A stretch of 64,000 nt of DNA from Pseudonocardiaceae bacterium (GCA_009379815.1 WHSY01000008.1:1-64000); one strand, 5' to 3'. Positions 16,506-26,009 are shown, counted from the first letter of the stretch. Notes: generated by a model from the letters alone, not told the origin. Translations and numbers: made by a program.

Positions 16506-16916
16506 ATGAGCAGTCGGATCCGGGTCGTCGTCGCCAAGCCCGGTCTGGACGGGCATGATCGCGGCGCCAAGGTGGTGGCCAGGGCGTTGCGCGACGCCGG
16601 TATGGAGGTCATCTACACCGGGCTGCACCAGACCCCGGAGCAGATCGTGGAGACCGCACTGCAGGAAGACGCCGACGCCGTCGGGCTCTCGGTGCTCTCC
16701 GGTGCGCACATGACGCTGTTCGCCAAGCTCCTCGAGCTGCTCGAGAGCAAGAGCGCCTCCGACGTGGTGGTCTTCGGCGGCGGGATCATTCCGGAGGAGG
16801 ACATCCCGAGACTGCTCGACCTCGGCGTCGCGAAGGTGTTCACGCCGGGCGCCACCACCCACGAGATCGTCGACTGGGTGCGTGCCAGCCTGCAACCGGC
16901 TCCCGTGGAGCAGTGA
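16506..16916 (+). CDS. Stand-alone cobalamin-binding domain protein (mutase small-subunit-like)
   Basis: 136 residues forming a complete B12-binding domain of methylmalonyl-CoA mutase type. [20 protein letters not shown] carries the D-x-H-x-x-G motif with cobalt-ligating His17; [10 protein letters not shown] and [12 protein letters not shown] follow. Length and motif match small subunits of two-part acyl-CoA mutases (IcmB/HcmB type), but no catalytic barrel partner is in the window. The start is supported by GAGGAG 6 nt upstream of the ATG. It lies just ahead of sucCD, so a link to methylmalonyl/succinyl-CoA metabolism is an inference from context. It could also be a B12-sensing or chaperone-like domain. 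Confidence 0.85.
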   Translation: MSSRIRVVVAKPGLDGHDRGAKVVARALRDAGMEVIYTGLHQTPEQIVETALQEDADAVGLSVLSGAHMTLFAKLLELLESKSASDVVVFGGGIIPEEDIPRLLDLGVAKVFTPGATTHEIVDWVRASLQPAPVEQ

Positions 16917-17052
16917 GAGTGCTCACCCTTGCCGGTGCCCTGCGGCCGCGACGAGATGGATAGGGTCGCCGGGTCGCGGCCCGGAGGGCTGCACCGGTAT
17001 CGACGTCGTCCGCGGATGGTGTGACCGGCCGTCCCGTCAGATGGAGACCCGC

Positions 17053-18222
17053 GTGGATCTGTTCGAGTATCAGGCCAAGGATCTGTTCGGTGCGCATGGT
17101 GTGCCGGTGTTGCCGGGTCGGGTGGCGACGACGGCGGCGGAGGCCGAGGCTGCCGCCACCGAGCTCGACGGCACGGTGGTCGTCAAGGCGCAGGTCAAGA
17201 CCGGTGGCCGCGGTAAGGCAGGTGGTGTGAAGCTGGCCGCGACGCCCGCAGCGGCGGCCGAGAAGGCCGGGGCCATCCTGGGCATGGACATCAAGGGCCA
17301 CACGGTGCACCGGGTGCTGGTGACCCCGGCCTCGGAGATCGCCGAGGAGTACTACTTCTCGTTCCTGCTCGACCGCACCAACCGCACCTTCCTCGCGATG
17401 GCCAGCGTCGAGGGCGGCATGGACATCGAAGAGGTCGCGGCGACCAAGCCCGAGGCGCTGGCCAGGGTGCCGATCGACCCGCTGGACGGCGTCGACGCGG
17501 CGAAGGCGCGCGAGATCGTGACGGCGGCGCGGTTCCCGGCCGAGGTCACCGACGCCGCCACCGACGCCGTGGTGGCGTTGTGGGACGCCTTCGTCGGTGA
17601 GGACGCCACGCTGGTGGAGGTCAACCCGCTGGTACGCGACGGCGCCGGTGCGATCGTCGCGCTGGACGGGAAGATGACCCTGGACGCCAACGCGGCGTTC
17701 CGCCACCCGGGACACGCCGAGCTCGCCGACGTGCAGGCGCAGGACCCGCTGGAGGTGCGGGCGGCCGAGCGGGACCTGAACTACGTCAAGCTCGACGGGC
17801 AGGTCGGCATCATCGGCAACGGGGCGGGGCTGGTGATGTCGACCCTGGACGTGGTGGCCTACGCGGGGCAGCGCCACGGCGGCGTGACACCGGCGAACTT
17901 CCTCGACATCGGGGGCGGGGCGAATGCGCAGGTGATGGCGGACGGGCTCGACATCATCCTGGGCGACCCGGACGTGCGGTCGGTGTTCGTCAACGTCTTC
18001 GGTGGTATCACCGCGTGCGACCAGGTCGCGACCGGCATCGTGCAGGCACTCGAGATCCTGGGCGACGCGGCGAGCAAGCCGCTGGTGGTGCGCCTGGACG
18101 GCAACAACGTCGCCGAGGGACGGGCGATCCTGGCGCAGGCGGCGCACCCGCTGGTGACCATGGCCGACACGATGGACGGCGGCGCCGATACGGCCGCCGA
18201 GCTCGCAGCGCAAGGAGTGTGA
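17053..18222 (+). CDS. sucC: Succinyl-CoA synthetase beta subunit (ADP/GDP-forming)
   Basis: 389 residues, the standard length. With the alpha subunit it interconverts succinyl-CoA and succinate with substrate-level phosphorylation in the TCA cycle. The N-terminal ATP-grasp domain starts [20 protein letters not shown]; the nucleotide site shows [20 protein letters not shown], and the C-terminal ligase domain shows [20 protein letters not shown] and [19 protein letters not shown] 17053 is chosen because GGAGA lies 5 nt upstream; ATG 17041 would overlap that site. sucD follows 5 bp after the stop. Confidence 0.97.
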   Translation: MDLFEYQAKDLFGAHGVPVLPGRVATTAAEAEAAATELDGTVVVKAQVKTGGRGKAGGVKLAATPAAAAEKAGAILGMDIKGHTVHRVLVTPASEIAEEYYFSFLLDRTNRTFLAMASVEGGMDIEEVAATKPEALARVPIDPLDGVDAAKAREIVTAARFPAEVTDAATDAVVALWDAFVGEDATLVEVNPLVRDGAGAIVALDGKMTLDANAAFRHPGHAELADVQAQDPLEVRAAERDLNYVKLDGQVGIIGNGAGLVMSTLDVVAYAGQRHGGVTPANFLDIGGGANAQVMADGLDIILGDPDVRSVFVNVFGGITACDQVATGIVQALEILGDAASKPLVVRLDGNNVAEGRAILAQAAHPLVTMADTMDGGADTAAELAAQGV

Positions 18223-18227
18223 GGTCC

Positions 18228-19133
18228 ATGGCGATCTTCCTCGACCGCAACTCCGCGGTCGTCGTGCAGGGGATGACCGGCTCGGAGGGACGCCGCCACA
18301 CCCAGCGGATGCTCGACGCCGGTACCCGGATCGTGGGCGGCGTCAACCCGGCCAAGGCAGGCCAGAGCGTCGACTTCACCGGCGAGAGCGTGCCGGTGTT
18401 CGGTTCGGTGGCCGACGCCATGGCCGCCACCGGTGCCGACGTCACGGTGGTGTTCGTACCGCCCAAGGCCGCCAAGCCCGCCGTCATCGAGGCGATCGAC
18501 GCCGGCATCGGGCTCGCGGTCGTGATCACCGAGGGGATCCCGGTCCACGACACCGCCGCGTTCTGGGCACATGCGGTCGCGACCGGCACCGCACGCAACC
18601 CGGCCGGGACTCGGATCGTGGGGCCGAACTGCCCCGGAGTGATCAGTCCCGGGCAGTCCAATGCCGGCATCACCCCCGCCGACATCACCGGGCCCGGGCG
18701 CATCGGGCTGGTGTCGAAATCCGGGACACTGACGTATCAGATGATGCACGAGCTACGCGATCTCGGTTTCTCGACCTGCGTCGGCATCGGCGGCGACCCC
18801 ATCGTGGGCACCACCCACGTCGACGCCCTGGCCGCCTTCGAAGCCGACCCCGACACCGCCGCCATCGTGATGATCGGCGAGATCGGCGGTGACGCCGAGG
18901 AGCGCGCCGCCGACTACATCACCGCCCACATCACCAAGCCCGTGGTGGGCTACGTCGCCGGTTTCACCGCCCCCGAGGGCAAGACCATGGGCCATGCCGG
19001 CGCCATCATCTCCGGCTCGGCCGGCACCGCCGCCGCCAAGAAGAGCGCTCTGGAAGCCGCCGGAGTCCAGGTCGGCAAAACCCCCAGTGAAACCGCCGAA
19101 CTCATGCGCAAGATCGTCACCTCACTCGACTGA
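18228..19133 (+). CDS. sucD: Succinyl-CoA synthetase alpha subunit
   Basis: 301 residues. An N-terminal CoA-binding Rossmann domain ([26 protein letters not shown]) is followed by the ligase domain with [12 protein letters not shown] and the phosphohistidine loop [20 protein letters not shown], whose His accepts phosphate. It forms a heterodimer or heterotetramer with SucC. Co-transcribed with sucC (5-bp gap, GGAGTG upstream). The gene is followed by a pair of 25-bp direct repeats and then the DUF5336 protein. Confidence 0.97.
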   Translation: MAIFLDRNSAVVVQGMTGSEGRRHTQRMLDAGTRIVGGVNPAKAGQSVDFTGESVPVFGSVADAMAATGADVTVVFVPPKAAKPAVIEAIDAGIGLAVVITEGIPVHDTAAFWAHAVATGTARNPAGTRIVGPNCPGVISPGQSNAGITPADITGPGRIGLVSKSGTLTYQMMHELRDLGFSTCVGIGGDPIVGTTHVDALAAFEADPDTAAIVMIGEIGGDAEERAADYITAHITKPVVGYVAGFTAPEGKTMGHAGAIISGSAGTAAAKKSALEAAGVQVGKTPSETAELMRKIVTSLD

Positions 19134-19139
19134 CCAGCG

Positions 19140-19196
19140 GCGCTGCGCAGGGCACCTTCGCGGCAACGGGAGCGCTGCACAGGGCACCTTCGCGGC
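19140..19196. repeat. 25-bp direct repeat pair after sucD
   Basis: GCGCTGCGCAGGGCACCTTC (19140 onward) is repeated at 19172 with one change, each unit extending to CGCGGC. The units are 25 bp with period 32, and the intergenic unit lies 6 bp after the sucD stop. No clear function; possibly a terminator-associated or dispersed repeat. Confidence 0.8.
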
Positions 19197-19290
19197 TCAC
19201 CTAGGTGGCGGGCGGCCGGTCCTTCGGTGACGGCGCCATCCGCTACCGTCGCACCGGTCCCGCCGTTTCCTTCCAGAAGGGACTCCCGCC

Positions 19291-20274
19291 ATGTCCGCGC
19301 CGTACGGCCAGCCACCCCCAGCGCAGCACCCCGGCCCGGCCCGGCCGTCGGTCGGCGGCCTCGATCTCGGCGGGATGCTGGGGCTGGCGGCGGGTGGCCT
19401 CGCGCTTGTCATCTACTTCTGCACCTTCGCCGAGTCCGCATCCGGCGTGCAGGGCACCGGCCTGCTGTGGTTCTTCCTCGGCGGCGGGCTGCTCGGGGCC
19501 GCCGTCCTGCTGCCGAATGCGCCCAGCGCGCTCGTGCCCGCAGCGGTGCTCTCCGCGCTCGGCAGTCTGACCATGCTGGTCGGCATCGTGACCGGCCGCT
19601 ATGAACCTGTCGGACCTGGTGCCCTGCCCGGTGCACCGTTCGCGCCGGACACCGCAACCCCGGGCATCCTCATCGTCATCCTGATACTCGGCTTCCTGCA
19701 GACCGGTGTCCTGGTGGCGGCCGTGCTCCTCGGCGCCGGCGTGGTCAGTTCGAGAGCCGGCTCGGGGCCACCCCCACCGCAGGCCTGGGGAGCGCAACCC
19801 GGGGCTCCCCCGCCGCAGGGCCAGTACCAGCCCGGCCAGTACGGGCAGCCGATGCCGGGGCAATACCCGGGCCAGTACCCGCCGGTCCAGTACGGGCCGC
19901 CGGTCCAGTACGGGCAGCAAGCTCCACCTGGCGGCTACGGTTGGCCGGCGCCACATCCCGGTCAGTACGGGCAGCAGTACCAGTACGGCCAGCAGGGTCA
20001 ACCCGGCCAGTACACGCAGTACGGTCAACCAAGCCAACCAGGCCAATCAGAACAATCAGGACAATCAGGCCAATATGCCCAGTACGGCCAGCAGGCGCCC
20101 CAGGGTGGACAGCCCGAACCGGGCGGGGCCACGGCACAGTTCCGCTACGCCGATCTCGACCGGCCGGACGTGAATCAGCAGGACCAGCAGGACCAGCAGG
20201 ACCAGCAGGACCAGCAGGACCAGGATCGTCCCTACGGGCCATCCGGGGGCAGCGGCTCGTCCGGCCAGAGCTGA
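19291..20274 (+). CDS. DUF5336-type membrane protein with Gln/Tyr/Pro-rich tail (Rv0954-like)
   Basis: 327 residues. The N-terminal half has four predicted membrane helices (about 25-45, 56-76, 81-101 and 124-152). The C-terminal half is low complexity: PGQYGQPMPGQYPGQY-type repeats, QSEQSGQSGQ, and QQDQQDQQDQQDQQD before the end. The last block is encoded by a 9-bp DNA tandem repeat (about 20175-20222). Context (sucCD upstream, PerM downstream) matches Rv0954, a conserved envelope protein reported near the divisome. Its own function is unassigned; the disordered cytosolic or external tail suggests a scaffold role (inference). Confidence 0.83.
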   Translation: MSAPYGQPPPAQHPGPARPSVGGLDLGGMLGLAAGGLALVIYFCTFAESASGVQGTGLLWFFLGGGLLGAAVLLPNAPSALVPAAVLSALGSLTMLVGIVTGRYEPVGPGALPGAPFAPDTATPGILIVILILGFLQTGVLVAAVLLGAGVVSSRAGSGPPPPQAWGAQPGAPPPQGQYQPGQYGQPMPGQYPGQYPPVQYGPPVQYGQQAPPGGYGWPAPHPGQYGQQYQYGQQGQPGQYTQYGQPSQPGQSEQSGQSGQYAQYGQQAPQGGQPEPGGATAQFRYADLDRPDVNQQDQQDQQDQQDQQDQDRPYGPSGGSGSSGQS

Positions 20275-20365
20275 GCGCTCGGCACTTCCCTCGATTCGGT
20301 CACACCGCGGCGCGTCACTCGCGACCTCACCTGAGAGCCGCAACGTCTTTGCGACGGTGGTGTGC

Positions 20366-21589
20366 GTGAGCCTGCTGTCCGAGTCGGTCGAACCGAGCCC
20401 GGCCGGGCCTGCCGATGGCCGTGGCTGGCCGGATCTGCTCCGGGTGCTGTTGCTGGTCGCGTGCGGCCCTGCCGTCGCCGGGTACGCGCTGGCCGTGGCC
20501 GTGCTCGGCCTGCTCGTGGCGAGCTCGGCAGGAGCGGAGATCGCCGTCGCGGGGACCGCGCGGGCAGCGGGTGCCGCATGGTTGGCGGCGCACCGGGTGC
20601 CGCTGCTGGTCGACGGTGCTCCGCTCGGGGCGCTGCCACTGCTGCCGACCGTGCTGCTCGGCTTGCTGGTGGCCACCACCGCCGGACGGCTCGCCCGGCG
20701 CCACGGCCTCGACCAGCCCCTCGACGCCGCGCGGATCGCCGGCACGGTCGCCGGCGTGCACGCGCTCGTGGGTGTGGGGATCGCGCTGGCGGTGATCGCG
20801 TCCGCGGTCGGTGCGGCACCGGTGCGGGCGGCGCTCGGGTGTGGGGCGGTCGCCGGCCTTGCCGCGGTGTGTGGGTTGGCGCAGCCCTGCGGGTTGCTCC
20901 CGGCACTGTTGCACCGTGCACCTGGCTGGGCGTGGCACGCGCTCGCCGGGACCGCGGTGGCCCTGGTGGTGCTGCTCACCGGGGGTCTGGCGATCGTGCT
21001 CGCGGCTCTGGCGGCCTCGGCCACCACCGTGCACGACCTGTACGGCGCCTGGGGCACCGGCGCCGGTAGCGCTCTCGGGATGACGCTGCTCTCGATCGCC
21101 TACCTGCCCAACGCGGCGGTGGCGGCAGTGTCCTGGTCGGCGGGCCCGGGCGTGTCGATCGGTGCGTTCTCGGCCACGCCACTCGGCGTGCTGCCGGGCC
21201 CGTTGCCCGCCGTGCCGCTGCTCGCGGCACTGCCCGAGGGGCAAGCAGCAGCGTGGTGGGCCGTGGTTTTCGGGCTCCCGCTGCTGGCAGGCGCGGCCGC
21301 GGGCCGGCGCTGCCGCGCCGCCGGGGACGACCCTGTGATGCGGGCGCGTGCGGCGGTCGCCGCTACCGGTGGCGTCGCCGTGGCCTGTTTGGTACTCGCG
21401 GCCCTGGCGAGTGGACGCCTGGGCGGGGGCCCCTTCGACCCGGTGCAGGTGCCGGCGTGGTCGTTCGCCGCCGCCGCCGTGGTCTGGATCTTGCCGCCGG
21501 CCGCACTCGTGGCCTGGTGGTCGGGTCGCCCGGGCGTGCCGGACGGCCAGCAGCCGGCCGCGAACGGCGAGGCTGCGCAGGGCCGGTGA
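20366..21589 (+). CDS. PerM-like integral membrane protein (DUF6350)
   Basis: 407 residues from GTG 20366, with about nine hydrophobic segments and DUF6350-like character. Position between the DUF5336 protein and purN equals Rv0955 (PerM), which in Mycobacterium is needed for FtsB stability and division under stress; the name is transferred by synteny. The stretch YGAWGTGAGSALGMTLLSIAYLPNAAVAAVSWSAGPG is characteristic of this family. No catalytic residues were identified. The gene ends one base before the convergent CrtI-like gene, so transcription must run into it or stop within coding sequence. Confidence 0.85.
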   Translation: MSLLSESVEPSPAGPADGRGWPDLLRVLLLVACGPAVAGYALAVAVLGLLVASSAGAEIAVAGTARAAGAAWLAAHRVPLLVDGAPLGALPLLPTVLLGLLVATTAGRLARRHGLDQPLDAARIAGTVAGVHALVGVGIALAVIASAVGAAPVRAALGCGAVAGLAAVCGLAQPCGLLPALLHRAPGWAWHALAGTAVALVVLLTGGLAIVLAALAASATTVHDLYGAWGTGAGSALGMTLLSIAYLPNAAVAAVSWSAGPGVSIGAFSATPLGVLPGPLPAVPLLAALPEGQAAAWWAVVFGLPLLAGAAAGRRCRAAGDDPVMRARAAVAATGGVAVACLVLAALASGRLGGGPFDPVQVPAWSFAAAAVVWILPPAALVAWWSGRPGVPDGQQPAANGEAAQGR

Positions 21590-21590
21590 A

Positions 21591-23180
21591 CTACCTGCCG
21601 TCCCGGTAGAGCAGCTCCAGCGCCGCGGAGGTGATCCGGCGCCGTACGGCGCCCGTGACGCCCTGCTCTCCCAGCGCCGCTCTCGCGGCGAGCCACCCGC
21701 ACACGCCGTGCACCCCGCCACCGGGGTGCGCCGATGCACTGGCGAGGTAGAGACCGCCGATCGGTGTCTCCGGGCGGCCGAGCCCGGGAACGGGGCGAAA
21801 GATCAGCTGCTGGTACAGCTGCGCGGTGCCGCCGTTGACGGCACCGGCGACGAGGTTCGCGTCGGCCGCTTGCAGATCCCCCGGACGCTGCAGCTGTCGC
21901 GCGACGACCCGGGCGCCGAAACCGGGGGCGTGCTCCTCGACCACCTCGTCCATCCGGGCGGCGAGCTCCGCCGCGGCCTCATCGGAGCGGGTCCCGCGTG
22001 GCAGGTGTGTGTAGGCCCAGGCGCTCTCGGTGCCCCGTGGTGAGCGGCTCGGGTCTGCTGTGGTCATTTGGCCGAGCAGCAGGAACGGTGGGGACGGCAC
22101 CGTGCCCATCTCGATCTCCGCCGTCCACCCCACCAGCCCGGCCGTGTCGCGGCCCAGGTGAACGGTGCCCGCGGTGGCGACGTCAGGTGCCCGCCACGGG
22201 ATCGGCCCGTCCAGCGCCCAGTTCAGCTTGACCACGGGGGTGTCCCACTGGAAGTGGCGCAGGTCCTCGCGCAGCCGCGGCGGTACCACGTCCGCGTCGA
22301 GCAGCTCGCCGTACAGGCTCGGCGCGGAGACGTCGGCGAGCACCGCCCTGCGGGCGCGGACGGTCAGCCCGGCGGCGGTGCGGACCCCGACCGCCCGCCC
22401 GGCCTGCACCATGATCCGCTCCACCCGTTGCCCCGTGCGCAGCTGCGCGCCCGCAACCGTGGCACGGCGGGCCAGTGCGGCCGCGAACTGCCCGGCCCCG
22501 CCCACCGGGACCGGGAAGCCGCCGTCCTGGCCGAGCATCGCCAGCAGCCAGCCGTACGCCCCGCTGACCGGCGCGTTGCTCGGCACATCCGCGTGTACCG
22601 CGTTGCCGGCGAGCAGCAGCCGGGCGGCCTCGCCGCGGAACAGCTCCCGGCCCATCCGGTGCGCCGGTAGCGCGAGTAGGCGAGCCAGCCGCAGCGCCTC
22701 GGCCGTCCCCACCCTCCGCAGCAATGCCGCCGGTCCGCGAACCGGGGGAAACGCCGTGAACAGGGTGCGCAGCAACGGCTCCCGCACCCGGTCCCACTGG
22801 CGGCACAGTGCCAGCCACGCCTCGCCGTCGGGGGCATCGAGGCCCGCCGCGGTGTCTTCGCAGCGGCGGTGCAGTACGGCTGCGTCGTCGCTGCCGGGGC
22901 CGAGCGGGTGTGCGAGCACCGCGGGAGCCTGCGACCAGCGCAGGCCGTGGCTTTCCAGCTCGAACGAGCGCAACACCGGCGAGGCGTGGGCCAGCGGGTA
23001 GAACGCGCTGAAGAGGTCGCCGACGTAGCCGGGGTGCAGCTGCGCCGACCGCACCGCACCGCCGACGGTGTCCGCCGCTTCCAGCAGGCACACGTCCCAT
23101 CCGGCGTCTGCCAGCACCGCCGCGGCCACCAGGCCGTGGTGCCCGCCGCCGACCACGACGGCGTCTGCCGTGACGTCCAT
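21591..23180 (-). CDS. CrtI/phytoene-desaturase-like FAD-dependent oxidoreductase
   Basis: 529 residues from ATG 23180; the longer frame lacks a credible start. The N-terminal dinucleotide-binding fold reads ADAVVVGGGHHGLVAAAVLA (G-G-G-H-H-G version of GxGxxG) with the acidic strand end CLLEAADTVGGAVRS. The C-terminal FAD motif is LYLASASAHPGGGVHGVCGW. This is the NAD(P)/FAD-dependent carotenoid/retinol oxidoreductase family; substrate unknown. No carotenoid genes are nearby. It is inserted, on the opposite strand, between perM and purN, a place where Mycobacterium has none. It abuts the perM stop with a 1-bp gap. Confidence 0.88.
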   Translation of the reverse strand: MDVTADAVVVGGGHHGLVAAAVLADAGWDVCLLEAADTVGGAVRSAQLHPGYVGDLFSAFYPLAHASPVLRSFELESHGLRWSQAPAVLAHPLGPGSDDAAVLHRRCEDTAAGLDAPDGEAWLALCRQWDRVREPLLRTLFTAFPPVRGPAALLRRVGTAEALRLARLLALPAHRMGRELFRGEAARLLLAGNAVHADVPSNAPVSGAYGWLLAMLGQDGGFPVPVGGAGQFAAALARRATVAGAQLRTGQRVERIMVQAGRAVGVRTAAGLTVRARRAVLADVSAPSLYGELLDADVVPPRLREDLRHFQWDTPVVKLNWALDGPIPWRAPDVATAGTVHLGRDTAGLVGWTAEIEMGTVPSPPFLLLGQMTTADPSRSPRGTESAWAYTHLPRGTRSDEAAAELAARMDEVVEEHAPGFGARVVARQLQRPGDLQAADANLVAGAVNGGTAQLYQQLIFRPVPGLGRPETPIGGLYLASASAHPGGGVHGVCGWLAARAALGEQGVTGAVRRRITSAALELLYRDGR

Positions 23181-23280
23181 GCCGCCACTATCGACGCTCC
23201 CGCGGCCCAGCTGCACGCGGGGTCGGGTGGCGCAGCTAGTCTGGCCCGGCGAGCCCGCCCCCTCTGCCAGGAGTTCTGCG

Positions 23281-23925
23281 CTGACCACCGCGCCCGCTGT
23301 GCACCGGCTGCGGCTGCCGGTACCGGCCCGAGTCGTCGTCCTCGTCTCCGGATCCGGGACGCTGCTGCAGGCCTTGCTCGACGCCGCAGCCGAACCCGGC
23401 TACCCCGCCGGCGTGGTCGCGGTCGGCGCCGACCGGCACGGCATCGCGGGTCTGCAGCGTGCGGAGCGAGCCCGGTTGCCCGCGTTCGCGGTGACCCTGC
23501 CCCAGCACCCGGCTCGCGCCGCCTGGGACCGCGCGCTGACCGACGCGGTCGCCGCGCACGAGCCGGACCTGGTGGTCTCGGCGGGCTTCATGAAGATCCT
23601 CGGCCCGGCCTTCCTGGAACGCTTCGGCGGCCGCACCGTCAACACCCACCCCGCGCTGCTGCCCGCCTTCCCTGGCGCTCATGCGGTGCCGGATGCGCTC
23701 GCCCACGGCGTGCGGGTCAGCGGGGCTACGGTGCATCTCGTCGACAGCGGGGTGGACACCGGCCCGATCCTGGCCCAGCAGGCCGTCGATGTCCTCCCCG
23801 ACGACGGTGCGGATGAGCTGCACGAGAGGATCAAGGCCGTGGAACGGCGATTGCTGGTCGACGTGGTCGCCGGCCTCGCCGGCACCGGCGCCACCGTCAT
23901 AGGACGAAAGGTCTCGTTTCCGTGA
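23281..23925 (+). CDS. purN: Phosphoribosylglycinamide formyltransferase
   Basis: Uses 10-formyl-THF to formylate GAR in purine synthesis. 214 residues if started at CTG 23281, which has AGGAG 7 nt upstream; GTG 23299 (208 residues) is the standard-codon alternative but has no ribosome site. Folate/GAR site [12 protein letters not shown]; catalytic Asn121 and His123 in [12 protein letters not shown], Asp159 in [10 protein letters not shown]. The stop overlaps the purH GTG by 4 bp, so the two are translationally coupled. Matches Rv0956. Confidence 0.94.
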   Translation: MTTAPAVHRLRLPVPARVVVLVSGSGTLLQALLDAAAEPGYPAGVVAVGADRHGIAGLQRAERARLPAFAVTLPQHPARAAWDRALTDAVAAHEPDLVVSAGFMKILGPAFLERFGGRTVNTHPALLPAFPGAHAVPDALAHGVRVSGATVHLVDSGVDTGPILAQQAVDVLPDDGADELHERIKAVERRLLVDVVAGLAGTGATVIGRKVSFP

Positions 23926-25487
23926 CTGCTGAGCATCGCCGTCCCGTGCGCAGGGCACTGGTGAGCGTGTCGGACAAGGGTGGCCTACTGGAGCTCGCTA
24001 CCGGGCTGCACGGGGCCGGGGTCCAGATCGTCTCCACCGGGTCGACCGCGACCCGGATCCGCGACGCCGGAGTGCCGGTCACGACCGTGGAGGAGCTCAC
24101 CGGGTTCCCCGAATACCTCGACGGACGGGTCAAGACACTGCACCCGCGCGTGCACGCCGGGTTGCTGGCCGACACCCGCAAGCCCGAGCACCTCGAGGCG
24201 CTCGGCTCGCTCGACGTGGCGCCGTTCGACCTGCTGGTGGCCAACCTCTACCCGTTCGCCGAGACCGTTGCCTCCGGTGCCGGCCCCGAGGACTGTGTCG
24301 AGCAGGTCGATATCGGCGGGCCGGCGATGGTGCGCGCGGCCGCCAAGAACCACGCCTCGGTCGCCGTCGTCGTCGATCCCGCGGCCTACGGCGAGCTGCT
24401 CGACGCCGTCCGTTCGGGGGGCTTCACGCTGGCGCAGCGGCGCGCGCTGGCCGTCGCCGCGTTCCGGCACACCGCCAACTACGACATCGCGGTGGCCACC
24501 TGGATGGGCTCGGCATTCTCGGGCGGCGACGGCACCGACGGATTCCCCGGCTGGATGGGCGCGTCCTGGCGGCGCGGCGCGGTGCTGCGCTACGGCGAGA
24601 ACCCGCACCAGCGCGCCGCGCTGTACCTGTCGGGGAACGGCTCGACCGGGCTGGCCGGCGCGGAGCAGCTGCACGGCAAGGAGATGTCCTACAACAACTA
24701 CATCGACGCCGACGCCGCCTGGCGCGCCGCGCACGACCACGACGGGGCCTGTGTCGCGATCATCAAGCACGCCAACCCGTGCGGCATCGCCGTGTCGGAC
24801 GGGGTGGCGGAGGCGCACCGCAAAGCGCACGCGTGCGACCCCGTCAGTGCGTTCGGCGGTGTGATCGCCGCCAACCGCGAGGTCACCGTCGAGATGGCCC
24901 AGCAGGTGGCCGAGGTGTTCACCGAGGTCGTGGTGGCGCCGTCCTACGCCGACAGGGCGGTGGACGTACTGGCCCGCAAGCGCAACGTCCGGCTGCTGGT
25001 CGCGCAGCCCCCGGCCCGTGGCGGGGTGGAGTTCCGAGGGATCTCGGGCGGACTGCTGCTGCAGAGCCGCGACGTGCTCGACGCCTCCGGCGATGACCCG
25101 ACGAGCTGGACGCTGGCCTGCGGCTCGCCGGTCGATGACGGCACGCTCGCCGACTTGGCGTTCGCGTGGCGGACCTGCCGGGCGGTGAGGTCCAACGCGA
25201 TCGTGCTCGCCTCGAGCGGGACGACCGTCGGGGTGGGCATGGGCCAGGTGAACCGGGTGGACGCCGCGCGGCTGGCGGTGAGCCGGTCGGGGGAGCGGGC
25301 GGCCGGTTCGGTCGCCGCCTCGGACGCGTTCTTCCCGTTCCCCGACGGGCTTGCCGTGCTGCTCGACGCCGGGGTCTGTGCCGTCGTGTCGCCGGGAGGG
25401 TCGGTGCGCGACGCCGAGGTCGCGGCCGCCGCGGAGGCTGCAGGCGTGCCGCTCTACCTCACCGGCACCCGCCACTTCGCACACTGA
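23922..25487 (+). CDS. purH: Bifunctional AICAR formyltransferase / IMP cyclohydrolase
   Basis: 521 residues. The N-terminal MGS-like cyclohydrolase (about 10-160; [25 protein letters not shown]) closes IMP. The C-terminal AICAR transformylase shows [30 protein letters not shown] and [13 protein letters not shown], with the catalytic Lys-His pair, and ends [10 protein letters not shown]. The GTG start overlaps the purN stop (GTGA). Its final codons and stop fall in the 16-bp tandem repeat: TGA at 25485-25487 is part of the first unit. Confidence 0.97.
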   Translation: MTAEHRRPVRRALVSVSDKGGLLELATGLHGAGVQIVSTGSTATRIRDAGVPVTTVEELTGFPEYLDGRVKTLHPRVHAGLLADTRKPEHLEALGSLDVAPFDLLVANLYPFAETVASGAGPEDCVEQVDIGGPAMVRAAAKNHASVAVVVDPAAYGELLDAVRSGGFTLAQRRALAVAAFRHTANYDIAVATWMGSAFSGGDGTDGFPGWMGASWRRGAVLRYGENPHQRAALYLSGNGSTGLAGAEQLHGKEMSYNNYIDADAAWRAAHDHDGACVAIIKHANPCGIAVSDGVAEAHRKAHACDPVSAFGGVIAANREVTVEMAQQVAEVFTEVVVAPSYADRAVDVLARKRNVRLLVAQPPARGGVEFRGISGGLLLQSRDVLDASGDDPTSWTLACGSPVDDGTLADLAFAWRTCRAVRSNAIVLASSGTTVGVGMGQVNRVDAARLAVSRSGERAAGSVAASDAFFPFPDGLAVLLDAGVCAVVSPGGSVRDAEVAAAAEAAGVPLYLTGTRHFAH

Positions 25488-25558
25488 GGTCCGGGCACAC
25501 TGAGGTCCGGGCACACTGAGGTCCGGGCACACTGAGGTCCGGGCACACTGAGGTCCGG
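25480..25558. repeat. 16-bp tandem repeat (CACACTGAGGTCCGGG, 4.9 copies)
   Basis: Five head-to-tail units, the last one a base short, start inside the last codons of purH and run into the intergenic space before the next, minus-strand gene. The first unit supplies the TGA stop of purH, and every further unit repeats TGA in the same position relative to the unit. It probably arose by slippage or unequal exchange. Confidence 0.92.
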
Positions 25559-25567
25559 CGCGCCCCC

Positions 25568-25822
25568 TCAGCCGGGTAGCTCGAACTCCCCGGCCAGCAC
25601 CTGGTCGTACACCAGCTTGCCGAGCAGGCAATAGCAGGCTGTCGGCTCGTCGTCGAGCACGACGTGGGAGTAGGTGGTGCCCTGGCTGAGCCAGTAGACC
25701 TCCCAGCTTCCGCTGTCGGCGGGCACCACGCACCACGCCGAATCGACCCCGCTGCCCAGGGACACCAGCGTCGTCGGGATACCGAGACGTCGCAGGGTCT
25801 CGTCGAGGACGTGGAGGTTCAC
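25568..25822 (-). CDS. Small conserved-looking protein of unknown function
   Basis: 84 residues from GTG 25822 (GGAAGG upstream); an upstream ATG at 25894 gives 108. Composition is that of a small folded alpha/beta protein: VNLHVLDETLRRLGIPTT, WCVVPADSGSWEVYWL and ACYCLLGKLVYDQVLAG. It has no signal peptide and no recognised domain. Two near-adjacent Cys (CYC) are not a clear metal site. It is transcribed divergently from imuA' and lies immediately upstream of the LexA-box region, but its own promoter would face away from that box. Function unknown. Confidence 0.6.
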   Translation of the reverse strand: MNLHVLDETLRRLGIPTTLVSLGSGVDSAWCVVPADSGSWEVYWLSQGTTYSHVVLDDEPTACYCLLGKLVYDQVLAGEFELPG

Positions 25823-26009
25823 CAGTCCGCCTTCCAGCCGTCGTACGGCGCCGGTGTGGCACCGCTGGTCGTCCGGTCCCCGAGCCGGCGACATGGTCAG
25901 CGCTGCCCGATCGTAGTCAGGACGTTACCCGGAGCCGACCTCCGATCGGGTTGGTGTCACCGGTTCGTCCGGTTGACGGCGGCCGCGGCGGCAGGTTCAC
26001 TGGAGTCAG

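Noticed and set aside
16917-17052. Possible cobalamin riboswitch before sucC because of the adjacent B12-binding gene
   Set aside because: I saw no B12-box-like conserved stretch or the required multi-stem layout in this 136-bp gap; not supported.
25480-25558. CRISPR-like array of short repeats
   Set aside because: Units are directly adjacent 16-bp repeats with no spacers; this is a simple tandem repeat, not a CRISPR. The 18-bp and 9-bp tracts elsewhere were rejected for the same reason.
23985-25862. A 625-residue minus-strand frame over purH
   Set aside because: Antisense shadow of purH; includes translated copies of the 16-bp tandem repeat and no recognisable domain.
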